This document shows positions 1 through 9,032 of a DNA stretch of 64,000 bases, piece after piece. The notes under the pieces were generated by a model. That model did no database searches, had not been told where the DNA came from, and worked only from the letters and a program-made list of their open reading frames with translations. The DNA lies in assembly GCA_907163375.1 (NCBI GenBank), contig CAJQUW010001866.1:868001-932000 (forward strand). Direction: 5' to 3'. A program made the translations under genes and the position numbers. Each line of letters opens with the position of its first letter. Within the stretch, counting starts at the first letter, position 1. This DNA comes from Prostheceraeus crozeri (taxonomy: Eukaryota; Platyhelminthes; Polycladida; Euryleptidae).

Positions 1-159
1 TGACATGTGCATAGAATATTACGGAATAGATCCATGTTATTGTTATTCTACACCAGGTTTAACATGGTTAGCAGGATTAAAACATACAAATGTTAAACTT
101 AAACATTATAAAGAGAATACATATGATAAATTATTATTTTTTGAATCTGGAATTAGAGG

Positions 160-1540
160 TTGAGTTTCATCAGTTTTAGGTAATAGATATGTTAAACGTT
201 ATAATAAGAAAGTAAATCCACAAGAATATGGAATAATGAAACCTTTATCTCCAGAAGAAAAAGAAAAAATATTAGAAATTTTTCGAACGAAACGAGAAGG
301 AGTAGAACGTGAAAATGCAATTGATGAATTCATGAGAGAAAACTATTTGTTATATTATGATTTTAATAGCTTATATTCTTCTTGCATGATACAAGAATTA
401 CCAACAGGTGAGATGGAATGGTGTAATATTCTTGATTATCAAAAAACATATGATGGAAATTATAATCATGGTTATATATATGAAGTTGATTTAGTATACC
501 CTGATGAAATAAAAGATAAAACAAAATATTTTCCTTTCTGTCCCGAAAACAAAATTCCCAATATAGAAGATTTTTCAGATTATCAAAAATCTATAATTCC
601 TAAGAAATACAGACCAACAAAAAAATTTATGTTAACACAAAGTAATAAAGGAAAGTATGTTGTTGAAGGAAGGAAGAATGCTAGATTGGTATTTAGAACA
701 TGGAATGATTCTCACCAAAATACATCGAAAACTATTTTATCAAAAATCTAAATGGTTAAAAAATTATATAGAGTTCAATATTGAAAAACGTAAAATAGCT
801 AAAAGAAATAAAGATGATTTTGGAAACGTGTTCTTCAAATTAATGAATAATGCATTTTATGGTAAGACTTTAGAAAATGTGCGTAATAGACAAAATATTG
901 AAATAGTTTATGATAAAGATAGGTTTCAAAATTTAACAAGGAAACCTACATATAAAAGAACTACTAGATCTAGTGATGAACTATGTGCTGTACATTTACG
1001 TCGAATTAGCGTAAAACATGATAAGTTTAATTTTATTGGTTTCACTATATTAGAATTAGCTAAACTATTTATGTATAGATTTATATATGATTATTTAGCA
1101 CCTGCTTATGGCAAAAACTATAAATTACACTTTACAGATACAGATTTTGTTTTCTTAGGATTAACAATACTGTATAATAAAATATTAATTAATAAAATAT
1201 AAGATATCATTCATCCTTCAGAATTATGTAAAGTAAAAGATGAATTAGAAGGAAATGAAGATTTCATAACAGAAGCTATATTTTTAAAATCTAAATGTTA
1301 CTGTTATGATACAACTAATAATATTAAAACACATAAAACATTAAAAGGAATTTCAAAGGCATAACATTTCAAGATTATAAAAATGCATTATTTATTAATG
1401 AAATAAAAACAGCATGTAATTATAGACTTAATTCAAAGAAACATAAAATGTATTTAAAAGAAGAACATAAATTAGCATTAGATCCATTTGATGATAAAAG
1501 AAAAATTTTACCTGATGGAATAACTACTTCACTTTTTTAA
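160..1540 (+). pseudogene. Protein-primed DNA polymerase B, fossil fragment
   Basis: Translations of this stretch show family B polymerase landmarks in order: a DFNSLYSS motif (about 360-385), a KLMNNAFYGKT motif (about 838-868) and a DTD motif region (about 1135-1147). These are the palm motifs of the protein-primed PolB that Polintons and adintoviruses use to copy their own genome. The N-terminal half would lie left of the window. The gene is broken, with several breaks, and reads as a decayed copy. It converges tail to tail on the ATPase gene, a common Polinton layout. The fold assignment is firm; the exact family is inferred from its neighbours. Confidence 0.85.
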
Positions 1541-1622
1541 TTTTCTAATTTCTAAGACAGACAAATTTGATATATATAAAATAAAAAATAAAATATTATA
1601 TCACTATATTTGTATATTTTTA

Positions 1623-2390
1623 TCACTCGGCAAACAGATGTTCTATAACTCTATCATGAATTTTTTTATCAATATTAATTGTGATGAATCCATAATCTTT
1701 TGACCAAGCATTGTTACACGATTGTTTAAATTCATCTTTATTTCTTACACATAAATCTCTTAACAAATCACTTAAGTTTCTTGCATTTATTTCAAATAGT
1801 ATAAATATATTTGCATTCTTTCTAATAACACTTCCGTCTAATGAATACATACTTTGTGTTAAATAAAATACACTACAGTTATTATGTCTACCTCTTGTGA
1901 AATAATTTCTCTGAACTGACTGATTTCTGTCATTAACACAATCATCAAAAATTACACAATGTTTCATTGTTTTATCTAGTTTACTAGGATCTTGCATATT
2001 ATCACTATCATCTATTAATTGTATCTTTATATGTTTCTTTTTATTGGTTTCTACTAACTGATTATTTTTTGCTGCTTCTTCACACCACGAACTTATTTCT
2101 TCTTCATCTTCAGATTTTTCATATTCTTTGAATAATGAAGCAATTGCTGTTTTTTTAAGATTATTTTCAAATCCATATTTTAAAAATTGATAGACGGGTT
2201 GTTCTGCTGTTGTTGTATAAATTATAAGATTGTTATAATCCAAAAAATTTGGAGTCGTTAAAATTTTAAACAATAGATACGTTTTACCACAACCTGATCT
2301 TCCGCAAATAACTGACAAAACTTTATTAGATAAATTTGGATGATGATTAAATTTAAGTTTTTTTTTATTTAATGGTAGTACTTCACTCAT
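1623..2390 (-). CDS. FtsK/HerA-type genome-packaging ATPase (Polinton A)
   Basis: This 255-residue frame carries a Walker A motif (GRSGCGKT, residues about 30-37) and a Walker B-like motif (HCVIFDDCV, about 144-152), followed by a TQSMYSLDG segment that resembles the sensor region of the A32-like ATPases. In Polintons, adintoviruses and related double-jelly-roll viruses this protein pumps DNA into the capsid. Length is normal for the family. It lies just downstream of the capsid-like gene on the same strand. The frame looks whole. It is only distantly like the ATPase of Polinton B at 25.5 kb, which has a different P-loop sequence. Confidence 0.85.
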   Translation of the reverse strand: MSEVLPLNKKKLKFNHHPNLSNKVLSVICGRSGCGKTYLLFKILTTPNFLDYNNLIIYTTTAEQPVYQFLKYGFENNLKKTAIASLFKEYEKSEDEEEISSWCEEAAKNNQLVETNKKKHIKIQLIDDSDNMQDPSKLDKTMKHCVIFDDCVNDRNQSVQRNYFTRGRHNNCSVFYLTQSMYSLDGSVIRKNANIFILFEINARNLSDLLRDLCVRNKDEFKQSCNNAWSKDYGFITINIDKKIHDRVIEHLFAE

Positions 2391-2455
2391 TTTTTAACAA
2401 AAAAAATATTTTTATTTTAAAAGAAGAAGAAAATTAAACTTCTCTAGCTTTGCGT

Positions 2456-2519
2456 GGGAGTTTATACCTCCCGAACGGGAGTTTTTACCTCTCGAACGGG
2501 AGTTTATACCTCTCGAACC
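2456..2519. repeat. Three short tandem repeats, ~22 bp
   Basis: Three near-identical units of the type GGGAGTTTATACCTCTCGAA lie head to tail at the 3' edge of the capsid-like gene. Each unit contains a short GGGAG/CTCCC dyad when read across a junction, so the transcript could fold here. It may mark a 3' end, but this is inference. Confidence 0.6.
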
Positions 2520-4218
2520 AAAAGATCTATCATAAACTCTTCACCTCCAAAATTTATTTCTTGTCCTTTTTCATCAGTGATTCTAATGTTAATGTTGTTA
2601 ATAGTTTTTCTTGTAATAGGGAAATATATTAATGTTTGTGCAATTACATTTAATCTATAACCAATGGGTACAGTAAAAGCTGGAAAACTGAATATTAAAT
2701 TTGATAATTTACCATTTATATATCCTCCTTCAATAATGTCACAATCTACAACAATTGAATTTATTTCAGTTATTTTTGGAATCTTTTCACCTAAATGATA
2801 ACCTTGACTATAGGTTTGTTTATTAAATCCTAATAGTGATGAAAATTTTCCGGAAAATTTTGAATCAAAATTTTCCGTGGAAAATTATGGAAAAAATTGG
2901 AAAATTTTGGAAAATATTGAAAGTTTTGACTTTTTTGATTGGCCCTATAATTTGAGCGCTTAACCTGCCGAGGCAGCTGCGCACCAATAAATTGGGCTTA
3001 AAACTCTTGATTTCATCATTATTTCGATTAAAGCGATCGTAGCAATATGATTTCCATCCGCGGAACATTCCTTTGCCACCAGTGGCTTGTACTAAATAGT
3101 TAGCATTTTTAATTATCACACAGACATCGTTTGGGATAACGTGAATCTTGCTTTACAATAGGGGTATAATTTCATGCAGTGAAAGATCTGGAGCAAAAAT
3201 AGTGTACTTCATTTTGGAGTTTGCTAATTGTTATCTTGAAAATTAAGCTTTATTATGCAGCGTTGATCATAGTCATGCAAATTCTCTATGTGTTGATGAA
3301 CATGTGAAGTATAAGCACACATTCCACGGAGCGAGCGACCATATTGGAAGATATAAAGACTGTAAATTCATGTGATATTTGGACACTAAAGATCTCTGTG
3401 ATGAGTAAAAGAATATCTATGATAGCTTCAAACTTCTGGCGATTGTCCGATATCTTCGTTGAGGATACACATCCTCCATTTCTAGTTCAGATGGTTCAGA
3501 TAGTTCCAATCCGATTTCAGATCTGCCCAAATGAATTTCAGATATAATCCAGATGAATTGGAGATCTCCAGTTGAATTAAAGATCTTTTCAAAGTTGAGC
3601 TTGTGACAGATATCTGAAATTCAGCTAGAGAAATCTGAAATCCATCTTATGTCTGAAATTCAGTTGGAAAGATCTGAAATAGACATGGAAAAGGTGTAGT
3701 TGGTACCAAAAGAACATACAGGGTTGATAGAGAAGCTTTCGGTCTTTGAATATTACATAGTCTTTTCAAACGACTGCAACAAGTCTCCAAAACAAAGGCA
3801 AAAACGTCAATCACCGAAAAATAAATTTCAAAATTTTCCATCGGAAAATTTTCCGGAAAATTTTGAAAAAATTGGAAAATTTTCCGGAAAAATTTCTGGA
3901 AAATTTTCCATTTGCATCACTAAATCCTAATAGCTTTGACAATGATCTATCATGATTAAAATCAACTTGATGATTTTCGTCTAAAGTAAGAGAAAATTTA
4001 TTAACTGCCGGTTCAACTGCAAAATGTAATTGTTTCTTATTTTTAAATGGTATACCTAAATGTCTCTTAATTTCATTTGATATTGATTCAACTTCGTAAG
4101 AACCAGGAAGAAAAGTTAGTATTTTCCATGTTTTGCCTTTATCAGTAGAATATCTAAATTGATCATTCACATCTTTGATAACGTTTTGAATAGTGTTAAA
4201 TGTGGAGAAACTAGTCAA
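2520..4218 (-). pseudogene. Penton-like/minor capsid gene of Polinton A, split by a hAT-like element
   Basis: The N-terminal part (about 3925-4218) reads YSTDKGKTWKI, then GSYEVESISNEI, then SLSKLLGF; the C-terminal part (about 2520-2830) lies on the other side of a 1,090 bp insertion. From memory, this pattern belongs to a widespread invertebrate Polinton/adintovirus protein often proposed as a penton or minor capsid protein. No database search was possible. The insertion at 2834-3923 falls directly after the LLGF motif. The gene is therefore a fossil with one large insertion. Placement between the ATPase and two other minus-strand genes fits a virion gene cluster. Confidence 0.65.
2834..3923. 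mobile_element. Non-autonomous hAT-like element, 1,090 bp, 8 bp TSD
   Basis: The element begins TAGTGATG and ends CATCACTA, and both ends continue into AAAATTTTCC-rich subterminal sequence. It is flanked by an exact 8 bp duplication AATCCTAA at 2826-2833 and 3924-3931. TAGNG ends with an 8 bp duplication are the hallmark of hAT transposons. No transposase frame is seen inside, so it is non-autonomous. The arms are rich in overlapping AAAATTTTCC/GGAAAATTTT palindromes. It interrupts the capsid-like gene of Polinton A, so it is younger than that element. Confidence 0.85.
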
Positions 4219-4466
4219 TGCAATTTGATAATTTTTATTTTGTTCTAAATGAAGAATGGGTTCTAAATTACAAGTGTGTGATGAAGTAGTTGTTATAATT
4301 TTAACGTCGTACTAAATTTTGATGAACCCAAAATCTCTGTTAGATTTTCTAAATGATTATTAATTTTGTCTAAATCTGCTGAACACTTTTTTTAGTTAAA
4401 ATTTTAAATTAACATTTTTAATAAAAAAATTAAAAACAACAACATATTTCAGCTACGGGCGAAGCC

Positions 4467-5357
4467 CTAGAACATTCGGTTTGTTATACTTTTATAATCC
4501 TCTTCATTTGGAATCTTCTTTTCTAACAGTCTTTTTAATATAGCATGAATTTCATTGAAACTAGAATTATGTCCTTCTTTTATTGCCGATATTAAAATAT
4601 TTAATCTATTTAGTAATTCTTGTGGATCATCTGGTAAAAATACAGTTTTTTCTGTTTTCTGTTTTTCAGATAAACCTTTTCCTACTTTAACTCCCGTTGA
4701 TAATAAATTTTCTAATTGTTTATAACGTCTAAGAGATTTTACTGCACCAACTCTATCTAACATAGCTTTATATTTTATGAGATCTTCTACAGCATAATTA
4801 TTTAAATCTGCTGCTCTTAAAAGATCAACAAAATTTCTATCTAAATTAAAAGGATATTTATCTGGTGAAAAACTTAAACCTCGAAGAGGTTGTGGAAATA
4901 TTTCTTTTTGTCCGAGATAAAATCTAGGTATTGTTTTTCCATCTATAAATGAAATAGAATGTTCAAATTGCATAGATTTTGGTAATTTCTTATTAATGTT
5001 TGATTCTAGTAATCCATAGTCATCTAATATAGTTTTGTGCTCTGGATCTGTTATATCAATTTGTTTATCATTATTTGTAAGTTCTTTTTCAAGAGTTTTA
5101 AATGGTTTCATAGTTTTTTCAAAATCAGTTTTTACTTGCTCGGTTTGCTGCATTTTTTCAAACATATCAGATTGAATACCAGCTTTTATCATTCTATGTT
5201 GAAGATGATTTTCTTTCATAATATTTCTTTGGTTTATTAACTCTTCTAATTGTTTTATTCTTTTAAAATTATCAGCTCTAATTTTATCCATTTTTAAAAT
5301 ATAATATTTGAATTTTGTGGTAACATTGGAATACAACAAAAACATTTTACTGAACAA
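4467..5357 (-). CDS. Conserved Polinton protein of unknown function (A)
   Basis: A 296-residue open frame; the likely start is the third Met (MDKIRADNF, at about 5291), since the preceding residues look non-coding. The N-terminal half is strongly helical and charged (possible coiled coil). The C-terminal half has a segment LNNYAVEDLIKYKAMLDRVG and ends in a region that looks like a small helical domain. The 26,194-26,886 protein of Polinton B has a comparable motif (YEDLIQYATRRKRRQG) in the same relative place, so the two may be distant counterparts. No known catalytic motif was seen. The role is unknown; a virion or assembly role is only suggested by its neighbours. Confidence 0.65.
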   Translation of the reverse strand: MFSKMFLLYSNVTTKFKYYILKMDKIRADNFKRIKQLEELINQRNIMKENHLQHRMIKAGIQSDMFEKMQQTEQVKTDFEKTMKPFKTLEKELTNNDKQIDITDPEHKTILDDYGLLESNINKKLPKSMQFEHSISFIDGKTIPRFYLGQKEIFPQPLRGLSFSPDKYPFNLDRNFVDLLRAADLNNYAVEDLIKYKAMLDRVGAVKSLRRYKQLENLLSTGVKVGKGLSEKQKTEKTVFLPDDPQELLNRLNILISAIKEGHNSSFNEIHAILKRLLEKKIPNEEDYKSITNRMF

Positions 5358-5412
5358 ATTATTTTTTTATTGCTTTGTTGTCTGACATCTTTTCGTTTAA
5401 AGGTTTCTCGTT

Positions 5413-6132
5413 TTAAGTTTTGTTTAATAAAGTTTTGCTTAAATTTTCGCTTAAAGTTTTTAGCTCTTCTAAAAAAAATTTATCATTTTCTTCATTAGAA
5501 ATTTTACCATCACCAGAAATTTTGCCATCCTGTTTATTCTTATCATCAACTTTTTCTGACTGTAATTGAAATGATATTTGATTTGCTTCATTAGCTATTT
5601 GATCAAATTTTTCAATCTCATCTAACGTAATAACATTATCATCACATACTCTTTGAAAGTAGTAATGTAGTTTATCATAGACTTCTTTAATATGTAAATG
5701 CTTAGTTTTTAATGATTTTCGTTTCTTAGTTATTAAAGATTTATCTAACATTGTAACAAGTGAAGTTGCAAAAACACCCGTACCTGTTAAAGCTGTAGTA
5801 ACTACTGGAATTACTAAAACACCTGAAGATATAACAATTGTTAAAGCACCTAAACTTATTGTTAAGAATATGCCAATTCCTTGTGTTACATTCTTAACTT
5901 TAGTCCATCTCTTTCTTAATTTTTTATAATGCTCTAATCTTAATAATAATTGAGATTCTTTATCTTTCATATACCTAACTCTGTCTTTATGTTTTTCTTT
6001 ATTCATTTTTTCGATATTTATCTTTTCAATGTCGATTAAAGTAGAACTACGTTCATATGATAACGAAGGATATATTCTTGCGGTTTCTTCCACTTTTGTT
6101 TCTTCCATTTTTAAAGAAATATTTTTAGTCAC
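5413..6132 (-). CDS. Conserved Polinton protein with hydrophobic hairpin (A)
   Basis: A 239-residue open frame. It starts with a charged helical stretch, followed by a long hydrophobic segment (about residues 92-128) that could form two membrane passes or one hairpin, then a basic KKRKSLKTKH motif and a helical tail ending in an acidic, lysine-rich region. Proteins of this layout recur in invertebrate Polinton-like elements, to my memory, without an assigned role. It would be the first gene of the minus-strand cluster, about 55 bp upstream of the next frame. Membrane association is inferred only from hydrophobicity. Confidence 0.6.
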   Translation of the reverse strand: MTKNISLKMEETKVEETARIYPSLSYERSSTLIDIEKINIEKMNKEKHKDRVRYMKDKESQLLLRLEHYKKLRKRWTKVKNVTQGIGIFLTISLGALTIVISSGVLVIPVVTTALTGTGVFATSLVTMLDKSLITKKRKSLKTKHLHIKEVYDKLHYYFQRVCDDNVITLDEIEKFDQIANEANQISFQLQSEKVDDKNKQDGKISGDGKISNEENDKFFLEELKTLSENLSKTLLNKT

Positions 6133-6144
6133 ATGATATATTTT

Positions 6145-6525
6145 AAAAACCTGAAAGATGGATAAAATTCATGAATTTGAGATTCTTAACTTTTATGATT
6201 TTTTCGGTGTCCTGGAACGGTCATGATTTAAGCGAGAAAATTGTAATTCTCAAATTTGAGATTTTGAAAAATTTGAAAATTGGGTATTTTCAAAAACGCC
6301 CAAATTTATGAATTTAGGTCTTCATAACCTGAAAAAGGGTTCAAATTCATGAATTTATGTCGTTTTTAAAAATGCCATTTTTTGAAAAAATGGTACTTTT
6401 TGAATGGACTAAATTCATGTATTTAGGTCTTAAAAACCTGAAAAAGGGACTAAATTCATGAATTTATGTCGTTTTTAAAGATACTATTTTTTTGAATTTT
6501 ATGGTGTCCTGGAACGGTCTTTTGC
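6145..6525. repeat. Degenerate repeats at the edge of Polinton A
   Basis: Several copies of AAATTCATGAATTT (a 14 bp palindrome) alternate with AACCTGAAAAAGGG (near 6150, 6328 and 6437; the last two spaced about 109 bp). A longer string GGTGTCCTGGAACGGTC occurs at about 6206 and 6504. This could be the inner part of a terminal repeat, but its partner would lie outside the window. Confidence 0.55.
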
Positions 6526-6694
6526 CCATTACTCTCCTTCCTTTCGAGTATCGCACTCTGAGATCCAGTCTCCTAGCCAGCGCATGAATTTTCTCCTGAA
6601 TTCCTGGAACATGTGGCATTCTCAAGATCGGTCGCTTGTCCTCTATCTCTTCACGTTGGGTTCTGACTGAATACAGCTGCCTGTCTGATTTCAC
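6464..6694 (-). pseudogene. Possible Penelope-like element fragment
   Basis: The frame contains ILRMPHVPGIQEKIHALARR and then LDLRVRYSKGRR. This resembles the linker between the reverse transcriptase and GIY-YIG domains of Penelope-like elements, which usually reads like P-(Y/F)-V-x-G-(T/V)-S-E-K-I followed by a basic patch. Only about 70 residues are seen, so the call is weak. A hammerhead-like motif of the kind found in these elements lies beside it at 6711-6740 but on the opposite strand, so the two need not belong to one copy. Confidence 0.3.
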
Positions 6695-6710
6695 TTTTAC
6701 CTCTGCCTGC

Positions 6711-6740
6711 CTGAAGACGAGCGAAGCGCTCGGAAGCTCG
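6711..6740 (+). ncRNA. Hammerhead-ribozyme-like motif
   Basis: The order is CTGAAGA, then a perfect stem CGAGCG-AA-CGCTCG-like hairpin, then GGAAGCTCG. This matches the CUGANGA / stem II / GAAA layout of hammerhead ribozymes loosely and closely parallels the motifs at 55,745 and 58,006 in the Penelope-like copies. Stem I and the cleavage site are not clear, so activity is doubtful. Confidence 0.35.
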
Positions 6741-6744
6741 CAAC

Positions 6745-8691
6745 TTAATAAAAATTCGTCCCGAGATTGGTCTTTTGGAAGTACTAATTGATTGCAATTG
6801 TATGGATCTCGGTGAAGAGGGAGTATTTCACATTTTTAGTGAAGATATTTTTCATATGAAAATCAATAACCAGAGCATGTTGAAGTTAAAGTTAAAGGTT
6901 AAAATTTTTGATTTACAAGGTACATCAGTCAGATTTCTGTGATTCTTTCATTCTTCCATCCGTGAAGTGCTGTTGAGTAACGCTTGCGACAACAGCTGTT
7001 CAGGATAGCATGTGGACTTGAATCAAACAAAATGATATTTGAAGAACAGAAAAAGGTGCTGCATGGAAAAGGTAAGTACGACATGAGTTCGTTTGAAAAT
7101 ATTCATGCATCCTTGGAGATATAATTTACTAAGCCAAATATCAAATGATTTGTGTAGTTTAGCTTTCCGACAAGACCAACGTCCAGTCAAATCTCAGTAT
7201 GATGCATTTTGGTGCTTTGCTGCATACTGCAAACGCAGATAGAGCAAATATTTCTTGGAAGGAAATGCTTTCATAACTTTAGTCATGTCTACGCTCTGTT
7301 TTAATACCGGAGCGGGTGACATACTTTAATAGTTGGCTACCTAATAATAGAAGCATGTGTATTGTGAGGTTTCAACGAAATCACTGGATCCAATTAAAAA
7401 GTCACAGCTCCTATTGTGAAGAGATGGCCATAGATAGTGACGCTACTCTTTTGAAATTTCCTCACTCGACTGATTGTGAATCATCATTGTTGTACTCCAG
7501 CATTGATACCGCCCTTCGAAGTTGTCATTGTTCGACCTTCCTCACAACGCGTTACTATAGACACGTCAACGACTGAATGCCGAGAGATCGCGTTTACTTG
7601 CTTTCCGAATGTTCAGTGCGGCAGTGACATCGCGATTATACATCATTCTGTCGACTGACAACTGTCTCGGAATAAGGTGAAAGTGTTAACTGGACGACTT
7701 TCATATTCGTGTGATTTTTTCTTTGTGTATTGCACTGTTCATGCAACATCCATTTGGAAATTGCAAATCAAATTAAGATCAGTGTCCCATTTTCGAGGTG
7801 AGAACCATTCCATTCATATTTGCTTCAAGACGATATTCAGAAAACGGTTCTTTAGGTATTATAAAACATAAATAAAACTAGGATCTTTGTTCAATGCAAT
7901 GGAAACTTGAAACCATACAGAATGGTTGAAAACTATTCATTCCGAAGTAAAATGGAGTTTTATATTAGATCTCATTTTCTTAATGTTGTGGTTAAATAGC
8001 ATTGTAAAATATAAAATGCAATGCTGTATGTTACACAGCTTCAAATGGACAACATGTGTGCCTAACGATCTATCAAATCTTACTTCAGAGTAATGAATTC
8101 GATCACGAGATCTCGACTATTTCTTAGGCGTTCGAGATCCCAAGATTTCAGCGCCGAGACCACGATTATTATATTAGGCGTGTACATACAGTTAACAAAT
8201 GAATATTAATGGTTTCCCCAAACCCAGTACCATGGCATGTTTTGTTATGTAAATCGCATGAAATCAAAAGGGATCATAGCACCAGGAACACGAGTAACTT
8301 AGATATCGGGTATAGCTTATGCTGACGACGAATAGGACTCGTATGTGACGTCACAAGCTTCGCGCTCGTTGACTAGGTTCTACCGGAAACGTAATGTGCG
8401 AGTTTTTATTGCAACGCGTCGCAATGATTCACCTTAAAAATCAGGGATTCGACAGGCCATTTGATGCTCGATGCCCGCAGAATAAGTGAATTAAGAAAGA
8501 CATTAAAATCAGAATTGTAGAGGTGGCCATCTGATGGTCCTGAAACTCCCGCAAAGAGATAATAGCTGCCTATTAGCTACTGGCAAGGGGAGACTAGAAA
8601 AGAGCTTATTATTGTTACATTGAGTTGCTTGCTGGGACATTAGGTTAAATGCTGAAGCCAAATGCACTAGCATTCGCATGCCCACATACCA
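6745..8691. other. No gene seen
   Basis: Host-like AT-rich DNA. The short open frames (for example near 7.3-7.9 kb) have no recognisable motif, poor start context and no repeats or splice pattern that would support them. Confidence 0.6.
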
Positions 8692-9032
8692 TGCTGGCCA
8701 TTTCATTAGCATAATTTTCTATTTGAGCCAGAAAATAGTATTATTGATGCAACAACATCTATTCCAACTCCTGAAATATGTGCCCAGGTTAATAGCGTGA
8801 TTTTTACTTATTGCGCTCATTCAAAAATTACGAAATCTAAGGCTATTACTGCAACAATACAGTCAAAATGTCAATACTTTGTAGGATAGAAACTCACTTC
8901 TCCACCACAGCCCAACAGTTCTCGATGGTTTTCAAGTCAGAACTGCCGGGCCATGGTTCCAAGACTTCGATACCAGAATTTGATACTATTTTCTAGCTCA
9001 AATTGGAAATTATGCTAATCAAATGGCCAATA
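8692..9032. repeat. Inverted repeat element with ~50 bp arms
   Basis: The sequence at 8692-8741 (TGGCCATTTCATTAGCATAA...) returns in reverse complement at 8983-9032 with about 85-90% identity by eye. The 240 bp between the arms includes a fragment of a Tc1-type transposase. This suggests a decayed DNA transposon or a foldback formed around one. Confidence 0.6.
8895..8965 (-). pseudogene. Tc1-type transposase relic (C-terminal fragment)
   Basis: On the minus strand this stretch reads EPWPGSSDLK then TIENCWAVVEK. This matches the end of the DDE domain of Tc1 transposases (W-P-x-x-S-P-D-L-N-P-I-E-N-x-W), which includes the third catalytic acid. Only about 22 residues survive before the frame closes, so it is an old relic. 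It lies between the arms of the inverted repeat at 8692-9032 and may be what is left of that element's transposase. Confidence 0.55.

Larger units (their letters stand above)
1..6530. mobile_element. Polinton/adintovirus-like element A (partial, fossil)
   Basis: An AT-rich block with the gene set of a Polinton-like element: a protein-primed type B DNA polymerase on the + strand, then a packaging ATPase, a candidate penton-like capsid gene, and two conserved genes of unknown role on the - strand. The left end lies outside the window and no integrase or major capsid gene is seen in the part present. The right limit is uncertain, perhaps in the repeats at about 6.15-6.5 kb. It is broken (several breaks in the polymerase, one insertion in the penton-like gene), while the other minus-strand frames are still open. 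Gene content and base composition differ clearly from Polinton B at 21.7-47.2 kb, so the two are separate lineages. Confidence 0.8.

Noticed and set aside
7316-7871. Three short plus-strand frames
   Set aside because: No motifs, overlapping in different phases, no promoter or splice support.
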